From Paragonimus westermani (Eukaryota; Platyhelminthes; Trematoda; Plagiorchiida; Troglotrematidae): 64,000 nucleotides of DNA. Positions 34,970 to 45,432 of this stretch are shown piece by piece. The first letter of the stretch is position 1; each line of letters starts with the position of its first letter. The notes below the pieces were generated by a model, which saw only the letters and a program-made list of their open reading frames with translations, was not told where the DNA came from and did not search any database. The stretch is taken from assembly GCA_008508345.1 (NCBI GenBank), contig QNGE01000407.1, positions 1-64,000 on the forward strand. The letters are read 5' to 3'. The position numbers were made by a program, and so were the translations under genes.

Positions 34970-35427
34970 TGCATCAACGTAAATTTTGGCTCCTTCGCAT
35001 TCACTTGATTCTCACATATTTCTTCTTCAGAGCAGGTTTTGTCGTACAGTTCTTCACTGCAGCGAATGATGGCGACCAGCTAGGAAAAAACGGGAAGGTT
35101 TTCAGGCTTCATCCCCGCACCGTTTTTGTGCAACCGCTCTTATTATGCAGGATTGTTAACCTCTGGAACAGCCTGCATTCTGGAGTCGTTGACAGCAATT
35201 CTAGAGATTGTTTGTTTGATTATCATCAATCTAAAAATTCATCATGCAAGTTAACTTACTTTGTTCTTGGTATCTAATTTAACCCACAAGAACAAAGCTA
35301 CACCCTTTTTGTAATGATTTTCTTCTAGATCAACAGACGCTCACTTGATACTGAGCAACAGAAGCTGACTGTATACGGGAACTTCTGGCCTCAGCCTCGA
35401 ATCCGTGCCTTAATCGCTGAATCGCTG
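34970..35427 (+). pseudogene. 5'-truncated CR1-like LINE 3' end
   Basis: A second LINE tail starts right after the previous one. The translation LLRIHLILTYFFFRAG at ~34985 corresponds to LRGALILTHILFCAG in the larger copy. It continues through a conserved C-terminus (LLLCRIVNLWNSLHSGVVDS, ~35140-35200) and a 3' untranslated part related to that of the first copy. It also ends in two AATCGCTG octamers (35412-35427). The copy keeps only the last ~450 bases, typical of incomplete reverse transcription. Confidence 0.8.
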
Positions 35428-35485
35428 AACGAATCGTTGCAGGTACTGAAGGTCATTTAAGGTCACTGGTGGTCAGGATTGCGAC

Positions 35486-36029
35486 ATGCTTCGTTCGCTT
35501 CGGGCGGCCAGCCGGGCAATTTTAGTCAGTAAGCAAATGTAGTCCGAATAACATTTCTTTCATCAGGTTCTTCCAGATTTACGAATTTCCCCGTTTCCAT
35601 TGTGCCAACTGCACAACACTCGACGAACCCGAAGTATTTTAATGCTGTAGAACCATATGAAGAATTCCGCTCACGTTTTCTCGATGCCTTTAATGACAAG
35701 ACATTGGATGGTTGGTGGCTTAGAAGTTGGCTGCAGAAGTTAAACTTAGAAGACGCTATTCCCCCGCCCGAAGTGGTTTCAAGTGCTCTGCGGGCATGTC
35801 GTAGACTAAATGATCTGGCTTTGGCTATTCGTTTCTTGGAAGCAGTTAGAGTAAGTCACATGTGTATACGTAGCTATTTTGGTTTTAGTTAAAATGTAAG
35901 GTAGTTTCAGGTTCCTGGGAGTGGTTGCAAAACGAAATCAAGCCTACGATGACAGAACTGGGGATTCCATCTATATCCCAGCTGGGGTACGATAAGCCTG
36001 AACTTGCCTGGCCCGATTACGATGATTGA
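35486..36029 (+). CDS. COX5A: Cytochrome c oxidase subunit 5A, mitochondrial
   Basis: Nuclear-encoded subunit of respiratory complex IV, acting at the matrix side of the mitochondrial inner membrane. Three exons (35486-35528, 35567-35850, 35889-36029) encode 155 residues. The two GT-AG introns are both exactly 38 bases, and removing them gives one continuous frame. The N-terminus MLRSLRAASRAILVS is rich in Arg, Ala and Ser without acidic residues, as in a mitochondrial presequence. The mature part carries the family signature SSALRACRRLNDLALAIRFL (human ALRACRRLND) and, in exon 3, IKPTMTELGIPSISQLGYDK, matching the C-terminal 'RPTLNELGI...EELGxDK' of the family. The protein is intact and close to the usual size. 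The C-terminal PELAWPDYDD extends beyond the human end. A LINE 3' end lies 58 bases upstream of the ATG, so the promoter is short or lies in the LINE remnant. Confidence 0.94.
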
Positions 36030-36107
36030 TGTCTTTGTTTGGAGAACATAGCCCGCGTATACTGAGACACCCCTAATGCTTTTTCGTTGTATACTAGTAT
36101 GTCATTA

Positions 36108-36113
36108 ATTAAA
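36108..36113 (+). terminator. Candidate poly(A) signal of COX5A
   Basis: ATTAAA, the common variant of AATAAA, lies 79 bases after the COX5A stop codon. No canonical AATAAA occurs between the two. The assignment rests on position only. Confidence 0.4.
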
Positions 36114-36129
36114 TACATAGTCTTTACAA

Positions 36130-39100
36130 TGACAGCCTTCGTTTAGTTTTCTTACACTGGGAACGAAGTTTATTAAGTGGTGTATAGTTTTTCCTTGTTT
36201 TTGAGTCACCGCGTTATACTTGCAATGGTCAGTTAATTGTTTTAACGCAAAACACCACTGGAGTAACTAAGTTTTGGTTTAAGCTAAACTGCCGGATGTG
36301 GAACGCTGCTCTTGTTCTCCTTGCCATGTGTTGTTTTGCAGATTAGACGATCATAAAATACCGGTATTCAACACAGTTTTGGCATCGTAAAACTGGTCAC
36401 TGTGCTTGGTGATTGTAAAATTATGGGACTTAAGGTAGCTCGGAAAGTTGTACACAAACAGTTTAACCACGGACGATGAGTAAGAAAATTTTCATGCCTA
36501 TATGCAACCCGTGACGAAACTGTTGAATAAGAGGCTGTCAGGTGATGCAACTGGAGTGCAATGCTGAGACCTACCGCTGAACCGACATCCTCAAGCTGAT
36601 CTTTGAGATCACACATCGGTAACCGTTTTAAAGGTAATTGGTTGCTCCAGCAATTTAATGTGGTGTTAACTTGGTCCCTTCGTTCACACCTGGCAATATT
36701 GCAACAACCTCGAAAGTTATCGTCTCTCGTCGACCAACTTGTCCGCCACGTTACCTACAAAATCCCTGGCAAAGTAATTTTTCAGGATCCACCGGATCTG
36801 TTAGCCTCATTCTTTGGTAGGTATGCTCCGGGAGCTAGATGTTTGAGAGCCCGTTCTGATAGCCTACTGCAGTGTGGACTAAGAACGGCGTCTAATTAGG
36901 CACTTTGTTGAAAGTTACTGGTATCCCTTGGCACACTTCGGTCTCAAAAATCAGGATTGGGTCAATCTCGACCAACTTCCGGCGTCTATTGTTGGGTTCC
37001 AACACCACAACAGCCATAACTTCTCAGCCCTTAAATTCACCTTCTAGAGGGTCCTCAGAAAATCGGCTTTGGCTTTCCGGATGGTTCTCGTTCAACGTGG
37101 AGACTGGTTTCTATGGCATCTCCGTAGCCAGCCTTAAGGTGGGATGTTCACAGGCAAATTGTCGGCTTGTTGAAGCACCGTCAAATTCCGTATCTCCACA
37201 CTCTTCGAGCTCCATGGCGCTCCAAAGATAGTGAGACTGCGGCCTTCGCGTCAGCTACCAGCCTTCCCTTATTATTGAATGATGAACGATTCATATTGAA
37301 AAGCACATGGTTTGTCCCAGTGTGAGGTGTCATGGATGTACCTAATACGACTCCCGTTAGAACTGTTTTACGTTGTGGTACTTTTTAGGTCTTGAGGTGT
37401 ATTCAGCAGTGGGTCACGGAAGCAGCGCATTGATCTCGTGTATTAACAATTTTGGCGAAGTGTGCGGGTGGAGATGCGTAGGGCTAACGGGGTCCGGAGC
37501 TTGTGATTTAGGTTTGCAATGGGCACGACAGAGGAGCAGCATGCCTAAGACACTGATCAGCAAAAGAGTACTGTGAGCCATAGCGTTCAAGGCTGTTTAC
37601 AGTAACTGCTATAGCTCTCTTTGGTCACTAGTATGGGTTACGCACGCCTCCGTCATTCTAGGGAAAAGATTGCTAGTAAGTCCGGTCGGAGATATAGGTT
37701 ACAAGGCTATACCCATAGGGTGTAATTATGCCGCAGATCATGACTTTAAATATCGGATTTCAGGGAGGACATCAACAAGAAATTGGTGTCGCGTCGATAT
37801 CTTTACCTTATTTAGATTGTTTAATCCTCATTGTGTTTCTTCTTTATAACAGAGGATTGTCCAACTTCAAGGACTGTTGACAGAATGCTCTGCGGTAGGT
37901 ATATGGGAGTTGTGTATTCGTGCGGTATGCTAGTATTACTAAAATGAGAGAAACATTAAAGTACCTATATGACTGATGAATATAGTTATGCAGCATCTGT
38001 GTGTTAGCAGTCTAGTGGCCAACTGGTTGTGGAGCTGTTGCTTTGAATTTTGCTGCTTCTATACATATCTAAGCATGACAAGACTCAAGAAGGAAACCAC
38101 TAGCCTGTGCGAGTGAGCATCGTCGTGGGCAGCACTTTCGTTTGTCAATGCATGAAATAACAACGGCCTGAATATAGAGCTTCGCAAGGAGTGTAGACAT
38201 CTGTGTAAAATAATTCAAAAGAACGTATATCTTTTGTTAGACAACTGTGAGTATGAGGTTGCATGTATCAGTAAATTATGAGCATTTCAGATGGTGAGAG
38301 AAGTCGGCATGCTCTGCCTTGCCAATATCTTTACCAAGACGGTTTTGTCTGGAGGCAGAGGCCACTGGAATTGGGGATCTTGGTTTGTCACCAACCACAG
38401 TGTTTTGTTCTGTAGGGGATTAGCTTGCACACTAAATGGTGTTTTTGCCGGCTGTCAAGTTATTGTACGAATGTTTCTACATCTCACAGTATTTCGGGAA
38501 CCCACGAACTTCTCTTCAACCTGCGGTTCACTGTTTGCCAAACAACGGCTGTCCCACAAGGTCGCTGACTGCTGTTTCCGAAGCGCAATTATCTGGAGGT
38601 GTGACTATGGAGTGTCTCATGTAGTGGTCAACACGTCATGTGATTAATAAAACCATTAGAAGGGCTACGGATATGTACACCTGGATTGAGAAAGTTACTA
38701 AAAAGCTCGTTATGTGACAACGAGATTCGAAACCTTAGCATTAGTGTCATGAATGACTGCATTTGCGGATACCGTGATTCAACCGATTGCAGGAGGACAT
38801 CTTGGACGAAACTGCTTCATCTGTTAGGTGGTGATCATGTTGGATGAAGCGTTTAGAGGTTTCGTTGCCAGCTTGTGGTCAGTGTTGCTGTGAAGATTTC
38901 TCTTGCAATTGACAGCTGTTTAGTTAAATTAGAGGCTACTCTGGTGAGTAACCAATGATGAGGTTCCGCATGCTGTAAACTTTTGGTGAAAATAGCCCAA
39001 CGTTTCCAGTGGTTTGCAATTAACTATTATGGCCTGTTGCAGACAGTTTTGTCGAAAATGTCTACTGTGTGGTCCGTCCATGGTAACAGAACCAAGTCTT

Positions 39101-39346
39101 CGACCACATCTTTGAATACATCGCACCTGGATTGCGTGGTTTAGAACTTGCGTTCCTCTACACTTATCAGACTGGTCATTGATTGTCTAGTATACGCGCA
39201 TTGGGGCCTAGATCTGTTTGCGACTGTCTTTAACCTTGTTTGGTAGTGTGGTGGTTCCATCTCTTGAACTCTATTGACAAAGAAATTTTAGCAGCTTTAT
39301 CTGGTTCGCGTGGACAGAGTAAACCGTGATTTCGTGTCGAACCACC
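36130..39346. other. No supported gene (3.2 kb)
   Basis: Unassigned frames only, for example 98 codons at 36603-36899, 108 at 36905-37231 and 118 at 38291-38647. None shows a family motif or splice-supported continuation. The stretch ends at the target duplication of the second gypsy copy. Confidence 0.45.
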
Positions 39347-39350
39347 ATCA

Positions 39351-39663
39351 TGTTGTACAACAGGCAGTTTCGTTGTGAGTAGTGTGCTACTCACAAGTAG
39401 CGTATTACCCACAGGCGACATTCAGGAACAAAACGACACGCCCCGAACACGACGGACACGAAGCGACTATCGGAACAGTGTGTACATGCTGTGTGAGAAC
39501 TTTCACCAAGACGAATAACCACGTACTGTCACCCAATTTATGTGAGTGCATGTATGTCGTGCAAATGAGCGTACGCGTTTGTGGTTTATTTGTTGACATG
39601 ACCTATACGGAAGTTTGCGCAATAAACCAACTTGCTGGCCGAGCGTCTTTTGCGGACACAACA
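39351..39663 (+). repeat. 5' LTR of gypsy copy 2
   Basis: This is a 313-base LTR with TGTTG...CAACA ends. Its start is subtype B, with the hairpin at 39375-39394, but its middle contains the ACGACACGCCCCGAACACGACGG-type block of subtype A, making it a mosaic of the two subtypes. It contains AATAAA near its 3' end. Confidence 0.92.
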
Positions 39664-39689
39664 ACTGGTGCTGTGACCAGGATGCGAGG

Positions 39690-40423
39690 ATGAAGATTCC
39701 CTGGCCACAGCCGTTCGAAGATGGAGACGTCCGGACGTTCCTGGAGGACTTGGAGGACGTGGACGAATCGGTCGGAGTCAAGACTGACCGTGGGAAGCTG
39801 GCTGCCCTGTGGACACTGGTGAAGGACAGGGCGAAGGCGGTGCTCGACACAGCGCGAAGATGGAGTGGGCCGCTGCGATGGAGGCGCTGGTAGCTGCATT
39901 TGACAGCCCGGCCGTCCGCCAGGAGGCCATGCGGCGGTTCAAGGCGGCCAGGCTTGGGCAAGGAGTAGACCCATCCGTGCTTGCCGCCACTCTGCAAGGC
40001 TTGCTGGACAGGGCTCTGCCAGGATTGGATCAAGAACCACGACGACAGTTGTTGACAGAACAGTTTATTGAATGTCTCCCGGTGGCGGTTCGCGACCAAG
40101 TCCGTATTGCCCATGTCGCCCGGCCGATGGACCTTGACGATCTGGCGAAGGTGACGCGGAAGTTGGCAGTAATGTCCGTTGCTTCAGTGGATGCAAACAG
40201 CAATACGGACGAGAAGACACTGGTGGTAATGCAGAAGACAATGGAGCAACTCGCAGCGGATGTAGGTGCCCTGCGAACAGCAGCACGGAAGAACGATCAA
40301 CCAGGAGGCTGCTTCATATTTGGAAAAAAGGACATTGGAAGAAGGATTGTCCAATCCGGCGGTCTGAGAGGTCTAGAAATAAAGTGTTTCGTGATTGTTC
40401 TTTTTGTTGGGCGGGTCAACTAG
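39690..40423 (+). pseudogene. Frameshifted gag of gypsy copy 2
   Basis: The frame starts with MKIPWPQPFEDGDVRTF as in copy 1. A 13-base deletion near 39858, between two GCGAAG repeats of the intact copy, shifts the frame, which continues at 39854-40423 with EWAAAMEALVAAFDSP. The zinc knuckle is damaged twice: the second Cys is Phe (CFIFGKK), and one A is missing from the following A run near 40330, which ends the gag/protease continuity. No functional nucleocapsid can be made. Confidence 0.88.
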
Positions 40424-41095
40424 TAATGGGAGCGATTGAGGAGGGGGCCGTACACACAAGGGTTGAAGTTGATGGAGAGGTGGAACAGTGTTTAGTCGAT
40501 ACAGGGGCAGCTATTTCGTTGATTGCTCGTGCCGAAAAGCAAAACCTAGAACCGACATCCATGATGATCAGGACGGTTGGAGGTCATAGTCTACTGGTTA
40601 TCAGCCAAAGGAGGAGACTGGGAGTCTGCGTTGCCACTGGTATTATTGGCCTACCGGGCGTCTGTGCAAGCGAGCACGAAGAAATATCCATTTCAATTGA
40701 TGTACGGTAGAACCCCTCGATTTCCAGTGGATCAGGACATTGGGATATGGCCAGAGTGCATTGATTCCACTAAAGAATTGGTTACCGAAAGAGAAAGAGC
40801 CAAAGGAAATCTGAAAGCATCGCAGGCACGCACAAAGGAGCAATCCGCAAGGCAACGGTTTGGCAAGACTAGAATGTTCAATCTAGGGGAACGGGTGAAA
40901 TATCGAGACCATCGGAACACGGGTGCCAACGGGCCAGAATCAAGAAAACTTTTGCCTAAATGGAAAGGTCCGTATTTGGTAATATCCAGACGGGGCCCAG
41001 TATACACGATCAAGAAGGATGGCGAGACGAAACGAGTGCACGTCAGTGAGTTCGCAACGTGGCAGGAGATGCCGGCGCGGCGAACCAGAATATAA
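40384..41095 (+). pseudogene. Protease and integrase C-terminus remnants joined by a deletion (copy 2)
   Basis: The frame at 40384 carries the aspartic protease (CLVDTGAAISLIA) up to GGHSLLV. At about 40600 it jumps to the late integrase region (LSAKGGDWESALPLVLLAYR), in a different frame that runs to 41095 and ends MPARRTRI. The reverse transcriptase, RNase H and the catalytic Asp residues of integrase are absent. The junction carries TGGTT, which is present at both deletion ends in the intact copy. The integrase tail keeps the GPY motif (KWKGPYLVIS). Confidence 0.9.
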
Positions 41096-41180
41096 ATCAT
41101 CCTGGAGGAAACACCGCGTCGATCGGAGAGGATTCGTCGACAGATGCAAAGGAACCAAGGAACCTCAGACGGGGGAGGAG

Positions 41181-41461
41181 TGTTGTATAACAGGCAGTTT
41201 CGTTGTGAGTAGTGTGCTACTCACAAGTAGTGTTACCCACAGACGACATTCAGGAACAACAGGACAAGCCTCGGACACGAAGCGACTATCGGAACAGTGT
41301 GTACACCAAGGCGAATGACCACGTACTGTCACCCAATGTATGTGAGTGCATGTCTGTCGTGCCAATGAGTGCATGCGTTTGTGGTTTACTTTTTGACGAC
41401 TTGTTCGGAAGTTTGTGCAATAAACCAACTTGTTGGCCAAGCGTCTTTTGAGGACACAACA
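41181..41461 (+). repeat. 3' LTR of gypsy copy 2 (subtype B)
   Basis: This is a 281-base LTR with TGTTG...CAACA ends and the subtype-B hairpin (41205-41224). It lacks internal segments present in the 5' LTR, including about 20 bases between GTGTGTACA and CCAAGGCGAATG. It shares ACAACAGGACAAGCC with the 3' LTR of copy 1. Confidence 0.92.
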
Positions 41462-41465
41462 ATCA

Positions 41466-42600
41466 TAGTGATCACTTCCGTCTTTGAGCCGTACCGTGAG
41501 TACTAAGGGTTGGACTGCCGTTGGCCTTGACGGTGGTCCCCGATGTAGCGGAGTAATGAGTACAAACACATAGGACATGGGAGAGGGAAGAGAAGGAATG
41601 GTCAAGAATTGATGGAGTCCCAGAAGGGAGACAAAAAGAGCCATCCCGGTGGATAGAGGATTCCAGTAACTGTGACAACTGGCTATGTCAGTGTTTCCAA
41701 CCGGCAGTCGTGAACTCCCCAACACGGAGTAGCGCCTGCCAGCTTGCTCAGCATGGAGGTGCATGATTTCATAGCTTTTGATCACGTCGTCGTCTGGCTA
41801 CATTATGGTTTCCAATCGCCGGCATCCAGACCGTATACATTGCCTGCTTTCGCTCTCTTTGCAGATACTTTGTCAACAGTATTAGAAAGTGTTGTGGTGA
41901 TACTATCCAGGTAGATGTAGTGGTCGACAGCATCGGGGAGAGTGTTTACATTGGTGAAGGCAGGATCAATGCCAACTCAGTATTGTAAGAACACCTAGGA
42001 GGTACAAAGCGCATACCACGTTGATCGGCCATATTTAACCGGCTCCTCATGGTCTGCATGTTCTTTGCAGAAAAGGTAGGTAAGACATTGTCGTCTGCAC
42101 TTTCAATATCAGCCAGCTTCCTCTTAGGTGGAAACTTCATCTTGAGATTCCTGGAGTCTCCGACTGTTTTTCGGAATATCGTCTGGCACGAAGTCGAACT
42201 GGAAGAAAGCTGTCGGAAGCGTCTGTCAAGTGCCACTTGAAATGGAGACCGCTCGAGGCAGCTGCTCATAAACGCGCACTCGCACGCTTAGTGGGTATAT
42301 ACTAACGGGCTTCAGTAGGACTTCTTTGCGATGGAGATAGCTCCAGTGAGCTGATCACGGAACTGAATCGAGAGCAACCTTTAAACTCAGAAACAACATG
42401 ACCGTTTTCTGAGAAAAATGGTACGAGTGCTCCAGTGTCTCTTACTAGGTTTATTGTTCTCTTATCGAGTTCTCTCTCTGTTTCGGAAGTCGCCCCATTC
42501 TGAAACCTGCAAGCACCTTGGGTACGTTAGAGACAGACCAACTCTGTGATTGTCATGTGATGTCCTGGCGTCTTGTTTTGAGAATGAAAATAATTGTTAA
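41466..42600. other. No supported gene (1.1 kb)
   Basis: Short unassigned frames only, including 107 codons on the minus strand at 41946-42269. A minus-strand VRDTGALVPF at about 42440 resembles a retroelement protease but stands alone. This stretch may include the lost reverse transcriptase part of the minus-strand LINE that follows. Confidence 0.4.
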
Positions 42601-42613
42601 TTGGCACCAATCT

Positions 42614-44130
42614 TCAGGCTCCTCTCGAGTCACCCGTATCGAACCAAGGAGTAGTCAGTCCAGACCATTCCATCATTTTTTTGAAAGAGACCGGAGGAAC
42701 GTGACTCCCATTTGGAGCCTTACCCCGTTCCAATGATTTAAACTCCAAAGCCATATCGGCTTCTAACAAAGGACCGCCATGATCGTCATAACTAACTGCA
42801 CATTCTCCGTCGTCAACAGCTGAACGTGCTGGTTCAGGCCATTTGAGCTGTTCCTCCAATCTCCCCCCCTTCCTCCCATCTCTGAGGTTGTGGCGAAAAA
42901 TTGTAAAAGTGCCGACCATCTTCAACATATATTACCTTGTCGACAGTCGACACAACTACGAATCCTGAAAGACAACCAGGCTGTTCCCTAATAAATATTT
43001 CCTGTTCATCTTCTTGGCTTGCTCAGCGAAGTGGGCCTCGCTGCCTTTGCACAGACTCTTCATAACTTTTTTGTTCACAGCGGTCCTCGCCGTTTTAAAA
43101 GTCTTTGGGGGGAGCAGTCGAAGCTTGTTCATAAATTCTGATGAATCAGCAGAAATTCCCATATGTTGCCTTTGTGGTGTTCATTTTGAAGAGACTTTCC
43201 CACATGGTTTTTGAAATTCTCGCTCAGTACTCGTTTGAATCCCTCCTTTGTTGTTACCCGGACGGCTTAATTGCCAGTGGTTTTCAATAGTCGTTCCATA
43301 CAATCTCATGGTTCAGTTTCCAGCGGAGTACTTTGTATATGCGAGCAAGGAGTCTCTGGGTAAGTAGTGAGACAAAGCTGGCACGAAAACTGAATGATCC
43401 GGGTTAAGACGGTCACCGAAAATGGAACAAAAATTCATGGTAGAGTAACTTCGTCGATGGTTGATTTCAGTGTAATCAAGTTGCGTCCATGGTTGAGTTC
43501 TACAGGTTGACATCCATGTGACGTATTGCTATCGTTTTTGCCCAAACGCGCAACTTAATATATGGTCCGTCAGATGCGTATTTTTGTAATAACCGACCGC
43601 CGTTGTCGGTTTGTCGCGTCCAGACAGCAAACACCACCCAGCCGCTTTCTCTGTAGAATGAGACGACCAGGTTGTACGTTCATACCACCGGCACATCCAA
43701 CGATGACCAAGTGTTTAGGTTACCTCAGAACATCAACTAGAACATAGTATAAGACGTTCTTCACAGCATCTGAACTATTGTCTATTGGAGCACACGTAAA
43801 TATGACAAGTAGACGTCTCTGTCGACCGAATTTGCTGAAGTGCTAAGTTTTATAGTGCATGTGACAGTCACTGGGATCTAGTCGAGCAAGCTCTGCTCTG
43901 CCGTAAAGGTTTGCAGTCCTCACTCCAGCAAGACTTGACTCCGTCGTCATCAGATACCCCGAGAAAGAACCGCCGATCATAGCACTATCCACGGGAGCAT
44001 TCTAGAGAATGGCAACGCTAAAATCGTAAAGGTGCGCTTTGGAGACATAACACACCCCCATTTCCAGGTTTGAGAGTGCTCGCCAGAGCCGGTTGCCGAC
44101 CTGTTTGTTAAAGAATGAAGCGTTAAAAGC
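42614..44130 (-). pseudogene. Decayed RTE-like LINE (endonuclease and linker)
   Basis: Read on the minus strand from 44130 downwards, the fragments keep the order of a flatworm single-ORF LINE. SNLEMGVCYVSKAHLYDFSV lies near 44050. FTCAPIDNSSDAVKNVLYY (43820-43760) and HLVIVG, GGMNVQPGRL and RLGG (43720-43640) correspond to the 'YAPTDxSSDxxKDxFY', 'VVxGDxNAQVGRL' and 'LGG' blocks of the endonuclease. WTQLDYTEINHR and LNPDHSVF (near 43480-43390) match the 'WTQIDHI...SDHALV' block. FKTARTAVNKKVMKSLCKG (near 43100) and RLEEQLKWPEPARSAVDD (near 42830) match the linker before reverse transcriptase. Frameshifts and stops are frequent, and no reverse transcriptase core is left. Confidence 0.7.
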
Positions 44131-44554
44131 ACTGGTATATGCCCGCTCTTTAGAGAGGGGAGAATTAAAAGTAGGGAAGGAAGACGGTGAGTTCTAGTGG
44201 ACGGGTCTGTCAGATCGGCAGTAACTTCTAATGCTTTCCGGTCGTTTGTGCCACGGTATTGGGTTGAATTGGGAAACTCCATCCCCAGACTCCGATTGAA
44301 TAATCTGACCGGCGAGCAACAGATAGGATTTTCTTGGGGACCACTACCCTGATCCAGTGGCCCAAGAGTCCGACTCACTTGACGGCGAGTATTTGCCTGA
44401 CCCGGGGGCGCAGCGAGCAAGGCGTTGATGTTTGATTCGAAATACTGCTTGACACGGTGGATGTTTTCAAAGCTACGTCAACCTTTTGATTAACGCCGAA
44501 AGTGTTTTCACCGCATTGGGTGGTATGCTATAGGTCACGGTCCACCGCTGTGCG

Positions 44555-45432
44555 GTGATAATTCTGTTTTGTTTAAGGACCCCTCGCGCCTTATTTGGAT
44601 GTTATTCAGATAATGATAAACAGATTTTAAACCGCGTATATCTTCATGAGCGTTCTGAAAACTTTGGGCCAAATTGCTCAAACTGCAGGGTGTTCGACAG
44701 AGTTCGGAGTGTTCAAAAGAAGCGTTCTGTGCAAGTTGTCTTCGATTACCGGAATCTCGCTTACTAAGCATATTTTGTTACATATGTCTTGCGAAGGAAT
44801 TAGACTTGATCACATCTATACTACAATCTAACGGGTATCCAAAAAGGTTCATAGAAAGGCATAGTAGACCGAAACCACCTTCCGAACAGGTGGCCACAGT
44901 TAGAAAAAAGAAGGTTTATATAGAATTGCCTTTTAAAGGTGATTATAGCATGCATCAGACAACCCAAAGACTAGTGAATTCGATTAAACGAACATTTAAC
45001 GCAGCGAAACTCTGTGTATTAGCCCGGACCCAGAAACTGCCTATCCCTTCAATCAAAGGAGATCAGCCTGTCGGTGTCACCTCACATTGTGTCTACCAAT
45101 TTACATGTAACTGCAAAGAAAGTTACATAGGCAGAACCGAGAGGTGCTTGATCTCCAGAGTGAAGGAACATTTGCCTAAGTGGGTGCAGAGCTCTGTATT
45201 ACAGAAGAACGACAGTGTTGTTGAAACACGCAAGCAACCGGCGTCCGCAGTCGCAAGACACGTCCTGACCACTGGTCACGTTATCGACCCAATTTGTGCA
45301 TTCAGAATCCTATTACGTCACTCCAATCCAAGATTCTTGCGGTTTGCTGAGGCGGTCGCAATCAATCGACTGAAGCCGACCTTGTGTGTTCAGAAACAAT
45401 TGCTCGTAAACTTGACCCTTCCCTGGACGTAG
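44555..45432 (+). pseudogene. Penelope-like element, C-terminal part with GIY-YIG nuclease
   Basis: An open frame of 252 codons (44674-45432) holds the C-terminal region of a Penelope-like retroelement. It begins in the end of the reverse transcriptase domain (ITSILQSNGYPKRFIER, ~44807), passes a linker (VYIELPFKGDYS, FNAAKLCVLART), and contains the GIY-YIG type nuclease: CVYQFTCNCKESYIGRTER at residues 139-157, RVKEHL just after, and the conserved ARHVLTTGHVIDP (Asp at ~45289). Cys and His residues of the typical zinc-binding set are present. The upstream reverse transcriptase core (YxDD) is absent, so the copy is 5' truncated. The frame is otherwise unbroken for this domain, suggesting a fairly recent insertion. 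Confidence 0.85.

Larger units (their letters stand above)
39351..41461 (+). mobile_element. Internally deleted Ty3/gypsy retrotransposon (copy 2)
   Basis: This is the same family as 2732-7242 but on the plus strand and only 2.1 kb long. It has both LTRs, a primer-binding site (from 39666), a gag remnant, a fused protease/integrase remnant, a pure polypurine tract (41171-41180) and a perfect 4-base target duplication, ATCA (39347-39350 and 41462-41465). Compared with copy 1, 2399 bases are missing between the end of protease and the late integrase region. The ends needed for transcription and reverse transcription are intact, so it has the form of a non-autonomous derivative. Confidence 0.93.

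Noticed and set aside
42420..42460. Retroviral-type protease (minus strand VRDTGALVPF)
   Set aside because: Only a four-residue motif match, with no flanking protease, zinc knuckle or reverse transcriptase. It lies next to a LINE, where chance is the simpler explanation.
43977..44420. 147-codon minus-strand gene of its own
   Set aside because: An overlapping frame of the same stretch matches the start of the RTE-like LINE endonuclease, so the long frame is probably accidental.
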